Source: Firmicutes bacterium HGW-Firmicutes-14
Lineage (GTDB): Bacteria > Bacillota > Thermincolia > Thermincolales > UBA2595
NCBI GenBank assembly: GCA_002840275.1
Contig: PHAB01000003.1
Span: 62,001-126,000 of the forward strand
Length of the DNA: 64,000 nucleotides
Reading direction: 5' to 3'
Position numbers and translations under genes: made by a program. This document shows positions 53,352-63,919 of the stretch, piece by piece (positions within the stretch are counted from its first letter, which is position 1; every line of letters begins with the position of its first letter). The notes under the pieces are model-generated. The model saw nothing but the letters and a program-made list of their open reading frames with translations, did not search any database and was not told the DNA's origin.

Positions 53352-53852
53352 ATGATAGCCGTGGGCAGGGTTATCAATACCCAGGGACACAGGGGAGAGG
53401 TTAGAGTCTGGCCCCTGACTGATTTTCCCGAAAGGTTCAGTCAGGGGAAAACAGTAATACTGCAAAAAGAAGGCACTGCCAGGCGGCTGACTGTTGAGAA
53501 GATGAGGTCTCAGAAGAACTTCCTTGTAATAAAATTTGTTGAGATACCTGATATGAATGCCGCGGAAGATATTAAAGAAGGGTACCTGATGATCGGCAGG
53601 GATGAACTGACCAAATTACCTGAAGATACTTTTTATATCTTTGAAATACTGGATATGCAGGTTGTTCTTGCTGACGGAACGGTTCTGGGAAAAGTAAAGG
53701 ATGTTGTCCAGGCAGGTGGAAATGATATTTATGTTGTTGCCGGCAGAATAAAGGATTATCAGATTCCAGCCGTGAAAGAGATAGTGAAGCTTATTGACAG
53801 GGAAAACAGGCGAATAATTATAAACCCTCCAGAGGGGCTTCTGGACTTATGA
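53352..53852 (+). CDS. rimM: Ribosome maturation factor RimM
   Basis: 166-residue 16S rRNA processing factor acting on the 30S head. The N-terminal [28 protein letters not shown] and C-terminal PRC-barrel ([39 protein letters not shown] region) are present. ATG 53352 has AAGGGAGA close upstream; ATG 53334 is an alternative. Confidence 0.95.
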   Translation: MIAVGRVINTQGHRGEVRVWPLTDFPERFSQGKTVILQKEGTARRLTVEKMRSQKNFLVIKFVEIPDMNAAEDIKEGYLMIGRDELTKLPEDTFYIFEILDMQVVLADGTVLGKVKDVVQAGGNDIYVVAGRIKDYQIPAVKEIVKLIDRENRRIIINPPEGLLDL

Positions 53853-53874
53853 CAGAAAAAACCGGGTGGTATTT

Positions 53875-54615
53875 ATGAGAATCGACATTTTGACACTGTT
53901 TCCTGAGATGTTTGAAGGTGTTTTTAACGAAAGTATTATCAAAAGAGCCCGGGAAAAGGGGCTGCTTGAAGTTGAACTGCATAATATCAGGGACTTTACC
54001 CATGATAAACACAGAATAGTGGATGATTACCCATTTGGCGGAGGAGCCGGGATGGTGATGAAACCCGAGCCTGTTTTTGAAGCGGTCGATTTCGTTATCC
54101 GTTCGTCTGTAGATAAACCGAAAGTAATTCTTTTATGCCCACAGGGGCGTGTGTTTAATCAGGAAATTACCAAGTCTCTGGCCCGGGAGAATCACCTTGT
54201 CCTGATATGCGGACATTATGAAGGGGTTGATGAAAGAGTCAGAGAAAAGCTGGTGGATGAGGAGATATCGATAGGGGATTTTGTCCTGACCGGGGGCGAA
54301 ATACCGGCGATGGCTGTTGTGGATGCCGTGGCCAGGATGATCCCAGGGGTTCTTGGAGAAGAAGAATCGTTTAAAAGCGATTCATTCTATGATGGCTGGC
54401 TGAAATACCCCCAATATACCCGGCCCAGGGAGTATCAGGGAATAGGGGTGCCGGAAGTCCTATTGAGCGGAGACCATGAGAAGATAAGATTATGGCGAAG
54501 GAAAATGTCCCTGTTGAGGACACTGCAAAAAAGGCCGGAACTCTTCAACCGGCTTGAACTGTCTGAAGAAGACAAAAAGCTTATGGAAAATGAAGACGGT
54601 GGTGCTGAGAGTTGA
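53875..54615 (+). CDS. trmD: tRNA (guanine37-N1)-methyltransferase
   Basis: 246-residue TrmD, a SPOUT enzyme that methylates G37 to prevent frameshifting. [61 protein letters not shown] and [29 protein letters not shown] are all diagnostic, including the trefoil knot. ATG 53875 after GGGTGG. Overlaps the next gene by 4 bases. Confidence 0.98.
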   Translation: MRIDILTLFPEMFEGVFNESIIKRAREKGLLEVELHNIRDFTHDKHRIVDDYPFGGGAGMVMKPEPVFEAVDFVIRSSVDKPKVILLCPQGRVFNQEITKSLARENHLVLICGHYEGVDERVREKLVDEEISIGDFVLTGGEIPAMAVVDAVARMIPGVLGEEESFKSDSFYDGWLKYPQYTRPREYQGIGVPEVLLSGDHEKIRLWRRKMSLLRTLQKRPELFNRLELSEEDKKLMENEDGGAES

Positions 54616-55199
54616 ACCAGGAGAAAGAACCGAAGGTATACATAGGGCTGCTTCATTATCCGGTTTATAATAAAAGGATGGATGTAATTACGACATCTGT
54701 AACCAACCTCGATATACACGATATAGCCAGAATTTCGTGCACGTACAATGTAAAGAAATATTTTGTTATTCATCCGCTGGAAACCCAGAGGAAACTTATA
54801 CAGGATATTCTTGATTACTGGCAAAAGGGATATGGAGCACAGTATAACGAGGACAGGAGGGCTGCTTTTGAAGGGGTAGCCCTTATTCCCGGGCTGGAAG
54901 AGACAAAAGATGCTATCAGGGAAGAAACAGGGACCGCTCCAATAGTTGTGACTACCGATGCCCGTATCTACCCGAACACTGTTTCTTACAGGGAGTTGAG
55001 ACGGAACCTGACGGATGGGAAGCCGTACCTTATCCTGTTTGGTACCGGATGGGGAATAGAAAAAGACACTATGCTCAAATGTGATTATGTTCTGGAGCCG
55101 ATATACGGTCCCGGTCAGTACAACCACCTCAGTGTCAGGAGTGCGGTAGCTATTATCCTGGACAGGCTCCTGGGAGAAACATGGTGGAGTGAAACTTGA
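54612..55199 (+). CDS. SPOUT-like RNA methyltransferase
   Basis: 195-residue protein of the SAM-dependent RNA methyltransferase family that often follows trm[49 protein letters not shown] at the N-terminus and the knot-type [46 protein letters not shown] at the C-terminus are distinctive. RNA target unknown. TTG start coupled to the trmD stop. Confidence 0.9.
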   Translation: MNQEKEPKVYIGLLHYPVYNKRMDVITTSVTNLDIHDIARISCTYNVKKYFVIHPLETQRKLIQDILDYWQKGYGAQYNEDRRAAFEGVALIPGLEETKDAIREETGTAPIVVTTDARIYPNTVSYRELRRNLTDGKPYLILFGTGWGIEKDTMLKCDYVLEPIYGPGQYNHLSVRSAVAIILDRLLGETWWSET

Positions 55200-55208
55200 A
55201 AAACCAAC

Positions 55209-55237
55209 TTGATAACCATATACAATTGTGATATAAT
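55209..55237 (+). promoter_or_regulatory. Sigma-A promoter of rplS
   Basis: TTGATA (55209-55214), 17-bp spacer, TATAAT (55232-55237), 122 bp before the L19 start codon, leaving a leader of about 115 bases. Confidence 0.8.
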
Positions 55238-55296
55238 ACCATATGTTAGCCATTTAACCGATAGCTGTTTTTACATGGAAAGTTTTTGTTTAAGAA

Positions 55297-55337
55297 AGAC
55301 GGTCCTCTGCCTCGCCAAATGCAGGTTATGAACGTCT
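55297..55337 (+). ncRNA. Probable L19 leader RNA structure
   Basis: AGACG (55297-55301) pairs with CGTCT (55333-55337), enclosing a second helix CCTCTGC/GCAGG. The position, size and downstream gene fit the L19 leader found in Firmicutes, thought to let L19 control its own synthesis. Assignment is from context and fold by eye. Confidence 0.55.
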
Positions 55338-55358
55338 GAAGGAAGGAGGGCACAAACA

Positions 55359-55709
55359 ATGGATGTTATTAGATTATTAGAAGAAGAACAGATGAAAAAA
55401 GACCTGCCAAGTTTCCGCCCGGGTGATACCGTGAAGATACATGTGAAGGTTGTCGAAGGCGGGAGAGAACGGATTCAGGTCTTCGAAGGAGTAGTTATAA
55501 AAAGACGCGGCGGCGGGATGAGAGAAACCTTTACGGTCCGCAGAATATCGTATGGAGTTGGAGTTGAGAGAAGTTTTCCGATACACTCTCCCAGAATAGA
55601 GCGGATTGAAATAGTACGAAGAGGAAAAGTGCGCAGGGCAAGACTGTTCTATCTAAGAAAACTGAGAGGAAAAGCTGCCAGAATTAAGGAACAGCGCAGG
55701 AGAGTTTAA
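55359..55709 (+). CDS. rplS: 50S ribosomal protein L19
   Basis: 116-residue L19 located at the 30S-50S interface. Typical: [88 protein letters not shown]-like end. ATG after GGAAGGAGGGC. Own promoter and terminator flank it. Confidence 0.98.
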   Translation: MDVIRLLEEEQMKKDLPSFRPGDTVKIHVKVVEGGRERIQVFEGVVIKRRGGGMRETFTVRRISYGVGVERSFPIHSPRIERIEIVRRGKVRRARLFYLRKLRGKAARIKEQRRRV

Positions 55710-55732
55710 GGGACTGGTTACAGTCCCTTTTT
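55708..55732 (+). terminator. Rho-independent terminator after rplS
   Basis: AAGGGACTG (55708-55716) pairs with CAGTCCCTT (55721-55729) around GTTA, followed by TTTT. Confidence 0.85.
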
Positions 55733-55756
55733 GCCGTATTCAAGGAGGAAGTATTA

Positions 55757-56338
55757 TTGGCAGAGTATGATTATGAAAACCGGCTTGCGGATGAAGCTTC
55801 TGAAAACAAGTCTGAACAGATACCCGGAGGGGGGTATCTGTTCGGCGATATCATTGAATCAGTGGCAATCGCGGTTGTACTGGCGGTGATTATAAGGGTA
55901 TTTCTGTTCCAGCCTTTCTATATACCATCAGCTTCCATGGAACCAACCCTGGTGGCCGGTGACAGAATAATTGTCAGCAAGATAAACTTCAGGTTTACTG
56001 ATCCGGCCCGCTGGGATATCGTAGTATTTAAATACCCGGTTGACCCCAGTAAGGACTTTATTAAAAGGATTGTGGGAATGCCCGGAGAGACCCTGCAGAT
56101 AAGGGACAGCAGACTATATATAAATGGGGAGGTTGTTGAGCAGCCTTTTCTGCCCCCAGACCTTAGGTATGGTGATTTTGGTCCTGTAAAAATTACAGAA
56201 AGCCAGTATTTTGTCATGGGTGATAACAGGAACAACAGTGATGACAGCCGGGTATGGGGAACGCTGCCAAAGGATAATATAATTGGTAAGGCACTGATTA
56301 AATACTGGCCTTTTGAACGGATGGGTCTGCTTCGTTAA
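55757..56338 (+). CDS. lepB: Signal peptidase I
   Basis: 193-residue membrane serine protease that removes signal peptides. One N-terminal membrane segment (SVAIAVVLAVIIRVFLF), catalytic Ser in PSASMEPTLVAGD, catalytic Lys in KRIVGMPGETLQI, and the GDNRNNSDDSRVWG box. TTG start with AAGGAGGAAG. Confidence 0.97.
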   Translation: MAEYDYENRLADEASENKSEQIPGGGYLFGDIIESVAIAVVLAVIIRVFLFQPFYIPSASMEPTLVAGDRIIVSKINFRFTDPARWDIVVFKYPVDPSKDFIKRIVGMPGETLQIRDSRLYINGEVVEQPFLPPDLRYGDFGPVKITESQYFVMGDNRNNSDDSRVWGTLPKDNIIGKALIKYWPFERMGLLR

Positions 56339-56381
56339 AGGCCGGATTGATTTTGAACCTTTAGGAGACGGTGATTCGGAT

Positions 56382-57257
56382 ATGGACTGGGATACGATAA
56401 ACTGGTACCCTGGACACATGGTAAAGGCCAGGAAGATGGTTCAGGAAAACCTTAAACTGGTTGACCTCGTGGTGGAGATACTTGATGCCCGTATTCCCAT
56501 GAGCAGCAGGAACCCTGATATTGATTCTATCTTAGGGGATAAACCAAGGATTATGGTGCTAAATAAGGCTGACCTGTCAGACAGGGAAAAGACCGGAAAG
56601 TGGGAAGAGCATTTCAGAGATAAACTGGGTATTAAGTGTATATCAATTGATTCACAGCACGGAAGGGGAATAAATGACCTCATAAGTGCAGCCCAGGAAC
56701 TGGCAGATGAGATAAACCAAAAACTTGCTAAAAAGGGCAGAAGGCCACGTCCGGTCAGGCTTATGATGGTGGGGATTCCTAATGTGGGCAAGTCTTCACT
56801 AATCAACAGACTTGCCGGAAAGGGTTCAACCAGGACCGGAGACAGGCCGGGGGTTACCAGGGGTAAACAATGGATAAGAGTCGGCAAAGGACTCGAAATG
56901 CTGGATACACCCGGAATACTTTGGCCCAAATTTGAAGACCCTGAGGTGGGTTTTAAGCTGGCAGTGACAGGAGCAATAAAAGACGAAATAATTAATATTG
57001 AACAGGTTACCATCAAGCTTATTCACCTTCTGGCGGATTTATCACCTGAAAGCCTCAGGGCCAGGTATAAACTTGATTCTATTGATGATGACCCTTATGA
57101 AACCCTGAAGAAAATAGGGGTCAAAAGAGGGTGCCTGGTTTCGGGCGGAAATGTAGACACCCTGAAGGCTGCAATTATTGTTCTTAACGAATTCAGGGGC
57201 GGGAAAACAGGGCTGTTTACTCTGGATGAATTAGAGTGCTCTTTCAGAAGAAATTAA
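56382..57257 (+). CDS. rbgA: Ribosome biogenesis GTPase RbgA (YlqF)
   Basis: 291-residue circularly permuted GTPase needed for late 50S assembly. Order of motifs is G4-G1-G3: VLNKADL, GIPNVGKSSLINRLAGK, LDTPGILWPKFEDPEVG. N-terminal INWYPGHMVKARKMV is characteristic. ATG 56382 is chosen; the frame extends into lepB, and AGGAG lies 14 bases upstream, so the start is less sure. Confidence 0.96.
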   Translation: MDWDTINWYPGHMVKARKMVQENLKLVDLVVEILDARIPMSSRNPDIDSILGDKPRIMVLNKADLSDREKTGKWEEHFRDKLGIKCISIDSQHGRGINDLISAAQELADEINQKLAKKGRRPRPVRLMMVGIPNVGKSSLINRLAGKGSTRTGDRPGVTRGKQWIRVGKGLEMLDTPGILWPKFEDPEVGFKLAVTGAIKDEIINIEQVTIKLIHLLADLSPESLRARYKLDSIDDDPYETLKKIGVKRGCLVSGGNVDTLKAAIIVLNEFRGGKTGLFTLDELECSFRRN

Positions 57258-57633
57258 CCTTGTCACAAATGGGAATTCCTTTTTTAGCTAACACAGGGAG
57301 GGGCAGACATATTCCTTACGACGGCTACAATTCAGCCGTCTAACCAATCGCGCTTACGCGCTCTACCCCAAGGGTACCGCCAGCTCTAAGCGCTGAAGCG
57401 CTAAGAGCTGCCATGTTGGTATGGCGGATAAAATAGGAAAAAAGACAAAGGCTAGCGATCGTGACAGATAACGCTAGCCTTAATTATTGATGGAAGGAAA
57501 AAGGTAAAAACATAAAAGAAGTTGTATTCAAAAAATACAATTTTACCTCCATTTGTTACATATAAAGCAGGTATTTTACCATTGAAGAAGAAAAAATATT
57601 ATGTTATGCTTTGACTGGTGCCGGAGGGGAAGA
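57258..57633. other. 376-bp intergenic region between rbgA and rnhB
   Basis: No ORF with coding character. The first 220 bases are packed with inverted repeats (see 57290-57481). The remaining 150 are AT-rich and must carry the rnhB ribosome site and perhaps its promoter; GCCGGAGGGGAAG precedes the start codon. Confidence 0.7.
57290..57481. repeat. Cluster of hairpins, possible third member of the intergenic element family
   Basis: Left end AACACAGGG...ATATTCCT resembles the left end of element 2. Helices: GACGGCT/AGCCGTC (57320-57340), CGCG/CGCG (57349-57360), AGCTCT-A-AGCGCT with its complement (57382-57409) and AAGGCTAGCG/CGCTAGCCTT (57448-57481). No overall terminal inverted repeat, so it may be a decayed or composite copy. 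Confidence 0.5.
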
Positions 57634-58434
57634 ATGGATTTATCAGAAAAGACCCTGGGTGAAATAAAGAAATATTTAAAAGAGTGCGGGATGCCGTTAG
57701 CAGACAGCATTTTGGTATCTTTGCGCACAGACCCGCGACAGGGCGTTAAAAAGTTATACCGGCAGGTTTGCCGTGAACAGGTCCTGGCTGAAAAGGAAAG
57801 ATTCAGATTGGAAGGGATGGCTTTATATGAAACGGATGCACGGGCTAAAGGTTACAGCCTGATAGCCGGAGTGGATGAAGCCGGCAGGGGCCCCCTGGCA
57901 GGGCCTGTAGTGGCATCTGCGGTGGTGTTTCCGGAGGGTATTGTAATTCCTGGCATAGATGATTCAAAGAAATTAATGCCTTCAAAAAGGGAATATCTTT
58001 ATAATGAAATAACCGGGCAAGCTGTCTGCTGGTCAATAGGATTGGCTGATGTCCAGGAGATAGACAGGATAAATATTCTTCAGGCAAGCCTGCTGGCAAT
58101 GCGAAGGGCATTGGCCGGACTCTGCAAGACACCGGATTATGTCCTTGTGGATGCAGTCAGGGTTTCGGGTATTGATATTCCCCAGCTTCCCATTATAAAA
58201 GGTGACGGAAAAAGCATTTCAATCGCAGCGGCATCTATCATCGCTAAGGTAACAAGAGACCGGATGATGGACCAATTCGACAAACAATTCCCCAAATACG
58301 GTTTTTCAAAGCATAAGGGATATGGAACAAAAGCCCATCTTCAGGCCTTACGGGAATATGGTCTCAGTCCTCTTCACAGGAGGTCATTTACCGGGAAACT
58401 TTTTCAGGGCGCTGAACATGGCAGTATTTGGTAA
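57634..58434 (+). CDS. rnhB: Ribonuclease HII
   Basis: 266-residue RNase HII removing RNA from DNA-RNA hybrids. Catalytic acidic residues are in IAGVDEAGRGPLAGPVVASAVV (first Asp, Glu) and VLVDAV; DDSKKLMPSKRE and KGDGKSISIAAASIIAKVTRDR are family motifs. An N-terminal extension of about 70 residues is typical of the Bacillus form. ATG 57634 behind GCCGGAGGGG. Confidence 0.97.
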   Translation: MDLSEKTLGEIKKYLKECGMPLADSILVSLRTDPRQGVKKLYRQVCREQVLAEKERFRLEGMALYETDARAKGYSLIAGVDEAGRGPLAGPVVASAVVFPEGIVIPGIDDSKKLMPSKREYLYNEITGQAVCWSIGLADVQEIDRINILQASLLAMRRALAGLCKTPDYVLVDAVRVSGIDIPQLPIIKGDGKSISIAAASIIAKVTRDRMMDQFDKQFPKYGFSKHKGYGTKAHLQALREYGLSPLHRRSFTGKLFQGAEHGSIW

Positions 58435-58591
58435 GACCAGGTCCTGAAACCGAAAAAAGTACACAAACATACAAAAGATACTGAATTTTTGGCATTTTTC
58501 ATCTGACAAGAAGGGATTTTTGGTATCCATATAGAATATATATTATTTAGTAAATAAATTAACAAACCATCTCCTGAAGGAGAAGGCTCGT

Positions 58592-59737
58592 ATGAAGAGG
58601 ATAGCAATATATAACGCAAAGCCGGGAATGATTCTTGCAAAAGAAATATATAACCGAAATGGCCGGCTTCTTTTGCGTGAAAATGCGGTGCTGACAAAGC
58701 GCTGGATTGACAAGTTAGCTGGCTACGGAATACCGACAGTCTTTATCAGGTCAGGTGGTTATAATCCCCGGGAAGTTGTACAAAAGAGGGTTCAACCTAG
58801 CTCAGGTAAAAAGGCAAAAAGGTTTTACCAGAGCGAAATTCCTGACATGATACCTGCAGACATAAGGGAAGAAGCCGAACGAGCAATCCAGGAAATCATG
58901 CATAATGTGAAAACCGGAAGGCTCATCAGGACAGAAAAAGTTAAAAAAGTAGTTGAAAAAATACTAAGCCAGCTGATTAATAATGTTCATATTATTGGCA
59001 AGCTCGCAGATATAAGAATCCTAGATGATTATACTTTTGCCCATTCAGTAAATGTATGTATCCTTTCAATTTCCACCGGAGTGGTTATGGGATATTCCAA
59101 AAACAGACTCCGCGAACTGGGTATAGGCGCCCTTCTTCATGATGTAGGGAAAATGAACATACCTGATGAGATTCTTCAGAAGCGGGGCCCGCTTACTGAG
59201 AAGGAATTCGAAGAAATTAAACGCCATACATTACTGGGTTTTGAAATGCTTAGTCAGTATGCCGATATTACATGGAATGCGGCAAGAATATCATTACAGC
59301 ATCACGAATGTTTCAATGGTTCAGGTTACCCGTGGGGAATCAACGATAAAGATATTCATGAATATTCAAAGATAGTCGCCGTGTCCGACGTTTATGATGC
59401 CCTTACAGCGGACAGGGTGTACAAGAATGCAATTCTCCCATATGAAGCAATGGAAATTATTATAGCATCAAGTGGGTACCAGTTTGATCCCGAGATTGTG
59501 AAGTTATTTGTCGAACATTGTGAAATTTATCCGGTTGGAAGTATTGTGGAACTCAATTCAGGAGAAACAGGAGTGGTCATAGATGTTAACAGGGGATTGC
59601 CGACACGTCCTATGGTTCAGGTGATAGCCGATATAGAGGGAAATGAGTTGGACAACGGCCCTGAGATTGACCTTATGACAAATCCCACAATCTTTGTTAA
59701 CGCAATATTAAGTTTCAGGAGAACTATCGGCCCATAA
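58592..59737 (+). CDS. HD-GYP domain protein (candidate cyclic-di-GMP phosphodiesterase)
   Basis: 381 residues. An N-terminal region of about 110 residues of unknown fold (AIYNAKPGMILAKEIYNRNGRLLLREN) is followed by an HD-GYP domain: HSVNVCILS, LLHDVGKMNIPDEILQKRGPLTEKEFEEIKRH, LQHHECFNGSGYPWG and ALTADRVYK. All metal ligands and the GYP motif are intact, so hydrolysis of c-di-GMP is likely. No receiver or membrane domain. ATG with GAAGGAGAAGG. Stands alone before the nuo operon. Confidence 0.92.
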   Translation: MKRIAIYNAKPGMILAKEIYNRNGRLLLRENAVLTKRWIDKLAGYGIPTVFIRSGGYNPREVVQKRVQPSSGKKAKRFYQSEIPDMIPADIREEAERAIQEIMHNVKTGRLIRTEKVKKVVEKILSQLINNVHIIGKLADIRILDDYTFAHSVNVCILSISTGVVMGYSKNRLRELGIGALLHDVGKMNIPDEILQKRGPLTEKEFEEIKRHTLLGFEMLSQYADITWNAARISLQHHECFNGSGYPWGINDKDIHEYSKIVAVSDVYDALTADRVYKNAILPYEAMEIIIASSGYQFDPEIVKLFVEHCEIYPVGSIVELNSGETGVVIDVNRGLPTRPMVQVIADIEGNELDNGPEIDLMTNPTIFVNAILSFRRTIGP

Positions 59738-59885
59738 CCATAGGAGCAGCCCATACTAAGGAGAATGAATTTTGAGAATTTTCAGAGAGTCACAAAATTC
59801 AAACTTGCCTTGGCGTGGGTGCTTTTATGGATTTAAATAAAGGGAGAGTTTTATATAAAAAAATGTCAGCGAAAGGAGGGAAACA

Positions 59886-60248
59886 ATGTTAACAAGTTAC
59901 GCAGGGGTAGTTGTTGTTTTAATTATCGGGTTTATCTTCCCGGGGATATTGCTGGGGATTTCCCGTATACTGCAAGCCAGTCACAGGAATCCTACCCCGG
60001 TAAAACTCCAAACTTATGAGTGCGGTTTGGAAACTCAGGGGGAAACCTGGGTGCAGTTCAAAATCAGTTATTTCATGTATGCACTTGTGTTTGTAGCTTT
60101 TGATGTGGAAACAATTTTCCTCTATCCCTGGGCAATTAAGTTCCAAAGCCTGGGGCTGTTTGCAATCGTTGAGATGTTTATTTTTATTGCAATTTTGGTA
60201 ATTGGATTCTGGTATGCTTGGAAGGAAGGAGCGTTAGAATGGATGTAA
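59886..60248 (+). CDS. nuoA: NADH-quinone oxidoreductase subunit A
   Basis: 120-residue membrane subunit with three hydrophobic segments. [40 protein letters not shown] is the signature. ATG after GAAAGGAGGG. First gene of the complex I operon; its stop overlaps the nuoB start by 10 bases. Confidence 0.97.
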   Translation: MLTSYAGVVVVLIIGFIFPGILLGISRILQASHRNPTPVKLQTYECGLETQGETWVQFKISYFMYALVFVAFDVETIFLYPWAIKFQSLGLFAIVEMFIFIAILVIGFWYAWKEGALEWM

Positions 60249-60757
60249 CTAAACAAATACAAGTTGAAGATGACCTGATCAAAACCAATATTACTTTGAC
60301 TACTGTAGATAAGTTATTAACATGGTTCCGGTCAAGGTCTATCTTCCCGGTTACATTTGGTCTCGCATGCTGTGCTATCGAAATGCTGAACACCAGTAGT
60401 GCCAAGTTTGATTTTGCCAGGTTCGGATATGAGGCGTTCAGGGGTAGTCCCCGGCAGGCTGACCTCATGATTGTGGCAGGCACTATCACCAAGAAAATGC
60501 AGCCTCTTGTTGCCCGTCTTTATGAGCAGATGGCAGAACCCAAATGGGTTATGTGCATGGGAAGCTGCGCCATAAGTGGAGGACCTTTTGTTGACTCTTA
60601 TAATGTAGTCCCAGGTGCTGACACATTCTTACCAGTTGATGTCTATGTCCCCGGCTGCCCACCCAGGCCGGAAGCTCTGATTTTCGGGTTCCTCACTCTT
60701 CGGGAAAAGATTCTTCATCCCGAAAAATATCCGAGAAGGCTGAAGAAAATTGGATAA
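60239..60757 (+). CDS. nuoB: NADH-quinone oxidoreductase subunit B
   Basis: 172-residue subunit holding the terminal N2 [4Fe-4S] cluster. Ligands in [24 protein letters not shown] and [14 protein letters not shown] 60239, with GGAAGGAAGGAGC upstream. Confidence 0.97.
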   Translation: MDVTKQIQVEDDLIKTNITLTTVDKLLTWFRSRSIFPVTFGLACCAIEMLNTSSAKFDFARFGYEAFRGSPRQADLMIVAGTITKKMQPLVARLYEQMAEPKWVMCMGSCAISGGPFVDSYNVVPGADTFLPVDVYVPGCPPRPEALIFGFLTLREKILHPEKYPRRLKKIG

Positions 60758-61205
60758 AATCGTTAACCGTGAGGCTCTGGTGGGGGAGCTTAACCAGAAG
60801 TTTGGCCAATGTGCCGAAATATTTGAGGATAATACTAATCAATCTATCAAGGTAAAGCCTGACAAAATTGTTGAAGTTATGAAGGAATTGAGAGATAATC
60901 CGAATTATGAATTCAACCTGATTATGAACCTGAGTGCTGTTGAATATCCTGAAAATTTTACTGTTGTATACCATCTCAATTCACTCACTTATCTGCACAA
61001 GGTTACTGTGAAGGTTGAACTTGACAAGGGTAATCCCCAGATGCCTTCAATATCTTCAGTATGGAAGGCTGCAGATTGTATGGAAAGAGAAGAATATGAC
61101 TTAATGGGTATTGTGTTTACAGGTCATCCCAACCTAAAAAGAATTTTACTCGCCGATGACTTTGTAGGGCATCCGCTGCGTAAGGATTTTAAACTGCAGG
61201 CGTAG
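60750..61205 (+). CDS. nuoC: NADH-quinone oxidoreductase subunit C
   Basis: 151-residue 30 kDa-type subunit of the peripheral arm. [62 protein letters not shown] is diagnostic; [12 protein letters not shown] at the end. TTG start inside nuoB, coupled. Confidence 0.95.
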   Translation: MDKIVNREALVGELNQKFGQCAEIFEDNTNQSIKVKPDKIVEVMKELRDNPNYEFNLIMNLSAVEYPENFTVVYHLNSLTYLHKVTVKVELDKGNPQMPSISSVWKAADCMEREEYDLMGIVFTGHPNLKRILLADDFVGHPLRKDFKLQA

Positions 61206-61251
61206 GAGCAACTGTGGACTTTAATTTCGGGATTGTAGAGGTGTAGAGATA

Positions 61252-62355
61252 ATGTTAAAAACAGAAGAACTTACCCTGAACATGGGACCTGTACACCCTA
61301 GTACCCACGGTGTTTATCGTTGTGTGTTAACCCTTAACGGTGAATATATCCAGAATGCGGTTAACCACATCGGCTACCTGCACCGGGGACTGGAAAAACT
61401 GGCTGAGTCCCGGACCTATAACCAGTTTATTCCTTACACAGACCGGTTGGATTACTGTTCAGGGCTGGCTAATGAAATGGCCTATGTTTTGGCTGTTGAG
61501 AAGCTGATGGGAATCGAAAACGAGATCCCAGAAAGAGCTCAGTATCTGAGAGTTATATGTGCTGAGCTTCAGCGTTTAGCAAGTCACGGTATCTGTGTCG
61601 GAAGTTTTGCGCTGGATATTGCCGGGTCGACCGGGTTCTTTTATTCATTCAGGGACAGGGACAGAGCTCTTGAATTGATTAATATGATTGGGGGAAACCG
61701 TCTTACTCCTAATTTCATGAGGATAGGCGGAGTGGCCCATGACCTGGATGAATATTTCTTAAATGAACTCAATCAGTTTTGTGATGACTTGCCGGCTTGT
61801 TTTGATGAATATGAGGGTCTGCTGGCAGGGAATGAGATTTTACAGACCAGGTCAAAAGGGGTAAGTGTTGTCTCCAAAGAAATGGCCCTGGATTATGGGT
61901 TTACAGGACCGAATGCAAGGGCTTCAGGAATTGATACCGATTTGAGAAGGGATGAGCCATACGGAATTTACGACCGTTTTGATTTTAAAGTACCTGTGTT
62001 GCAAAACGGCGATACCTATGACCGTTTTGTAATTCGGGTTATGGAAATGAGGGAAAGTGTCAAGATTATCCAGCAGGCAATAAAAGATATGCCTGAAGGA
62101 CCGGTTATGGCCAAGGTTCCCAAGGTTATCAAACCACCTGTCGGTGAAGTATATCACCGGATCGAAAACGCAAAAGGTCACCTCGGGTTTCACATCGTTA
62201 GTGACGGTTCAACCAAGCCTTACCGGACACGTATTTATTCACCGACATTTGTTATGTTGAGCGCTTTTCCGGAAATGGCCAAAGGGACCCATATCATGGA
62301 TGCGGTATTAATACTGGCTTCAATCGATATAGTTCTGGGGGAAGTTGACCGTTAA
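61252..62355 (+). CDS. nuoD: NADH-quinone oxidoreductase subunit D
   Basis: 367-residue 49 kDa-type subunit lining the quinone site. [24 protein letters not shown], the [15 protein letters not shown] motif, and C-terminal [52 protein letters not shown] after TAGAGGTGTAG. Confidence 0.97.
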   Translation: MLKTEELTLNMGPVHPSTHGVYRCVLTLNGEYIQNAVNHIGYLHRGLEKLAESRTYNQFIPYTDRLDYCSGLANEMAYVLAVEKLMGIENEIPERAQYLRVICAELQRLASHGICVGSFALDIAGSTGFFYSFRDRDRALELINMIGGNRLTPNFMRIGGVAHDLDEYFLNELNQFCDDLPACFDEYEGLLAGNEILQTRSKGVSVVSKEMALDYGFTGPNARASGIDTDLRRDEPYGIYDRFDFKVPVLQNGDTYDRFVIRVMEMRESVKIIQQAIKDMPEGPVMAKVPKVIKPPVGEVYHRIENAKGHLGFHIVSDGSTKPYRTRIYSPTFVMLSAFPEMAKGTHIMDAVLILASIDIVLGEVDR

Positions 62356-62398
62356 CATATGTGTAAACCAAAATTATAGGGTTTAGGGGAGAAGAAGC

Positions 62399-63445
62399 AT
62401 GAAATTTTTTATTGATCTGGCCAATAGTATGAGGGCTGGAATTGAAGGCATGGGAGCTTCTGCTACAACTGCGGAAATTATTTTAACTGCTATAACCACA
62501 CTGGCGGTTGTTATCTTCATACTTCTTCATGTTGTCGTCCTTCTTTTGGCAGAACGCCGCCTTAGTGCCATGTTCCAGCTTCGTCTTGGCCCAAACCGGC
62601 TTGGACCGCTCGGTATAGGCCAAGTTATTGCTGATGTTGTAAAGACTCTGGGTAAAGAAGATATCATTCCGGCCGGCGCAGATAAGTTTGTGTTCAAGCT
62701 GGCCAGTACCACTCTCTTTGCAACTGCGCTTCTTGCGTGGGCTGTAATTCCTTTTGGTAACGGCATGATTATCCAGGACCTGAACATCGGAATTTTCTAT
62801 TTCATTGCGATAGGTTCCACTGCTACCATATCAGTAGTAATGGGTGGATGGGCATCTAATAACAAATACGCCCTGATAGGCGGTATGCGTGGTGTTGCCC
62901 AGATGATCAGCTATGAGATTCCGATGGTATTTTCTTTATTGGGTGTTGTGATGCTGACAGGCTCTATGAAAATGTCAGATATTGTTGCAGCACAAGAGAA
63001 CATGTGGTTTATAATTCCACAATTTATTGCATTTTTCATTTATTATGTTGCAGCCACGGCTGAAATCAACAGGGCGCCCTTCGACCTGCCGGAAGGTGAG
63101 CAGGAATTGGTCGCCGGCTATTTTATCGAGTACTCCGGTATCAGGTGGGCCCTCTTTATGATGGCTGAATATGCCAATATGGTTGCCGTTTCCGCAATTG
63201 CTGTCACAATGTTTCTGGGTGGATGGAACGCTCCCTTTGGACTCACATTCATTCCGGGCATAGTATGGTTTTTAATCAAGCTGTACCTGATGTTATTCAC
63301 ATTCTTTTGGGTACGCTGGACATTCCCAAGACTTCGTGTTGACCACTTGATGCACTTCGGCTGGAAATTCATGATCCCTGTTTCCCTGGCCAATATCGTT
63401 GTTACAGGGATAGGTATTTATGTTTACAGAATGATAACAGGTTAG
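62399..63445 (+). CDS. nuoH: NADH-quinone oxidoreductase subunit H
   Basis: 348-residue membrane subunit with about eight helices, forming the quinone chamber floor. [70 protein letters not shown] and [25 protein letters not shown] are hallmarks. ATG after GGGGAGAAG. Confidence 0.97.
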   Translation: MKFFIDLANSMRAGIEGMGASATTAEIILTAITTLAVVIFILLHVVVLLLAERRLSAMFQLRLGPNRLGPLGIGQVIADVVKTLGKEDIIPAGADKFVFKLASTTLFATALLAWAVIPFGNGMIIQDLNIGIFYFIAIGSTATISVVMGGWASNNKYALIGGMRGVAQMISYEIPMVFSLLGVVMLTGSMKMSDIVAAQENMWFIIPQFIAFFIYYVAATAEINRAPFDLPEGEQELVAGYFIEYSGIRWALFMMAEYANMVAVSAIAVTMFLGGWNAPFGLTFIPGIVWFLIKLYLMLFTFFWVRWTFPRLRVDHLMHFGWKFMIPVSLANIVVTGIGIYVYRMITG

Positions 63446-63456
63446 GTGGTGATATA

Positions 63457-63903
63457 GTGTTTGGAAAGGGGCTAATAAAAGGACTCAAGATTACAATGGG
63501 ACACTTTTTTGATAAGAAAGTCACAGAGCAGTACCCCGAAGAAAGACCTAACTTGCCTCCTGCGTTCAAGGGTTCCTTTAAACTAAACGTGGCTAAGTGC
63601 ATCGCCTGTGGACTCTGTGCAAACGGATGTCCCAACAATGTTATTAAAATCGAATCTGTCAAAGATGAAAACAACAAGAAGAAACTAACCGGTTATAAGA
63701 TGATGACTGAAAGGTGCCTGTACTGCGGTTTCTGTGTAGAAGCATGTCCCCCCAAGGCACTTCAGTGGACAAAGGATTTCGAGTTGGCTGTGCATCTCCG
63801 GGATGATGTCAATCTTGACCTTTTCGCAAATTATACTCCATCTCCCGATGATGAAAAACCGGCTGAGCCTAAGAACGAAGAAGATTCGGCACAGGCTAGT
63901 TAA
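63457..63903 (+). CDS. nuoI: NADH-quinone oxidoreductase subunit I
   Basis: 148-residue ferredoxin-like subunit with two [4Fe-4S] clusters: CIACGLCANGCP and CLYCGFCVEACP. N-terminal helix anchors it to the membrane arm. GTG start behind TAGGTGGTG. Confidence 0.96.
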   Translation: MFGKGLIKGLKITMGHFFDKKVTEQYPEERPNLPPAFKGSFKLNVAKCIACGLCANGCPNNVIKIESVKDENNKKKLTGYKMMTERCLYCGFCVEACPPKALQWTKDFELAVHLRDDVNLDLFANYTPSPDDEKPAEPKNEEDSAQAS

Positions 63904-63919
63904 GGGGTGAAAATATTAA

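Noticed and set aside
57295-57410. tRNA-like folds on the minus strand of the rbgA-rnhB gap
   Set aside because: The anticodon-like stem has 7 bp and the loop lacks the U33 and purine-37 pattern; no acceptor stem or T-arm fits.
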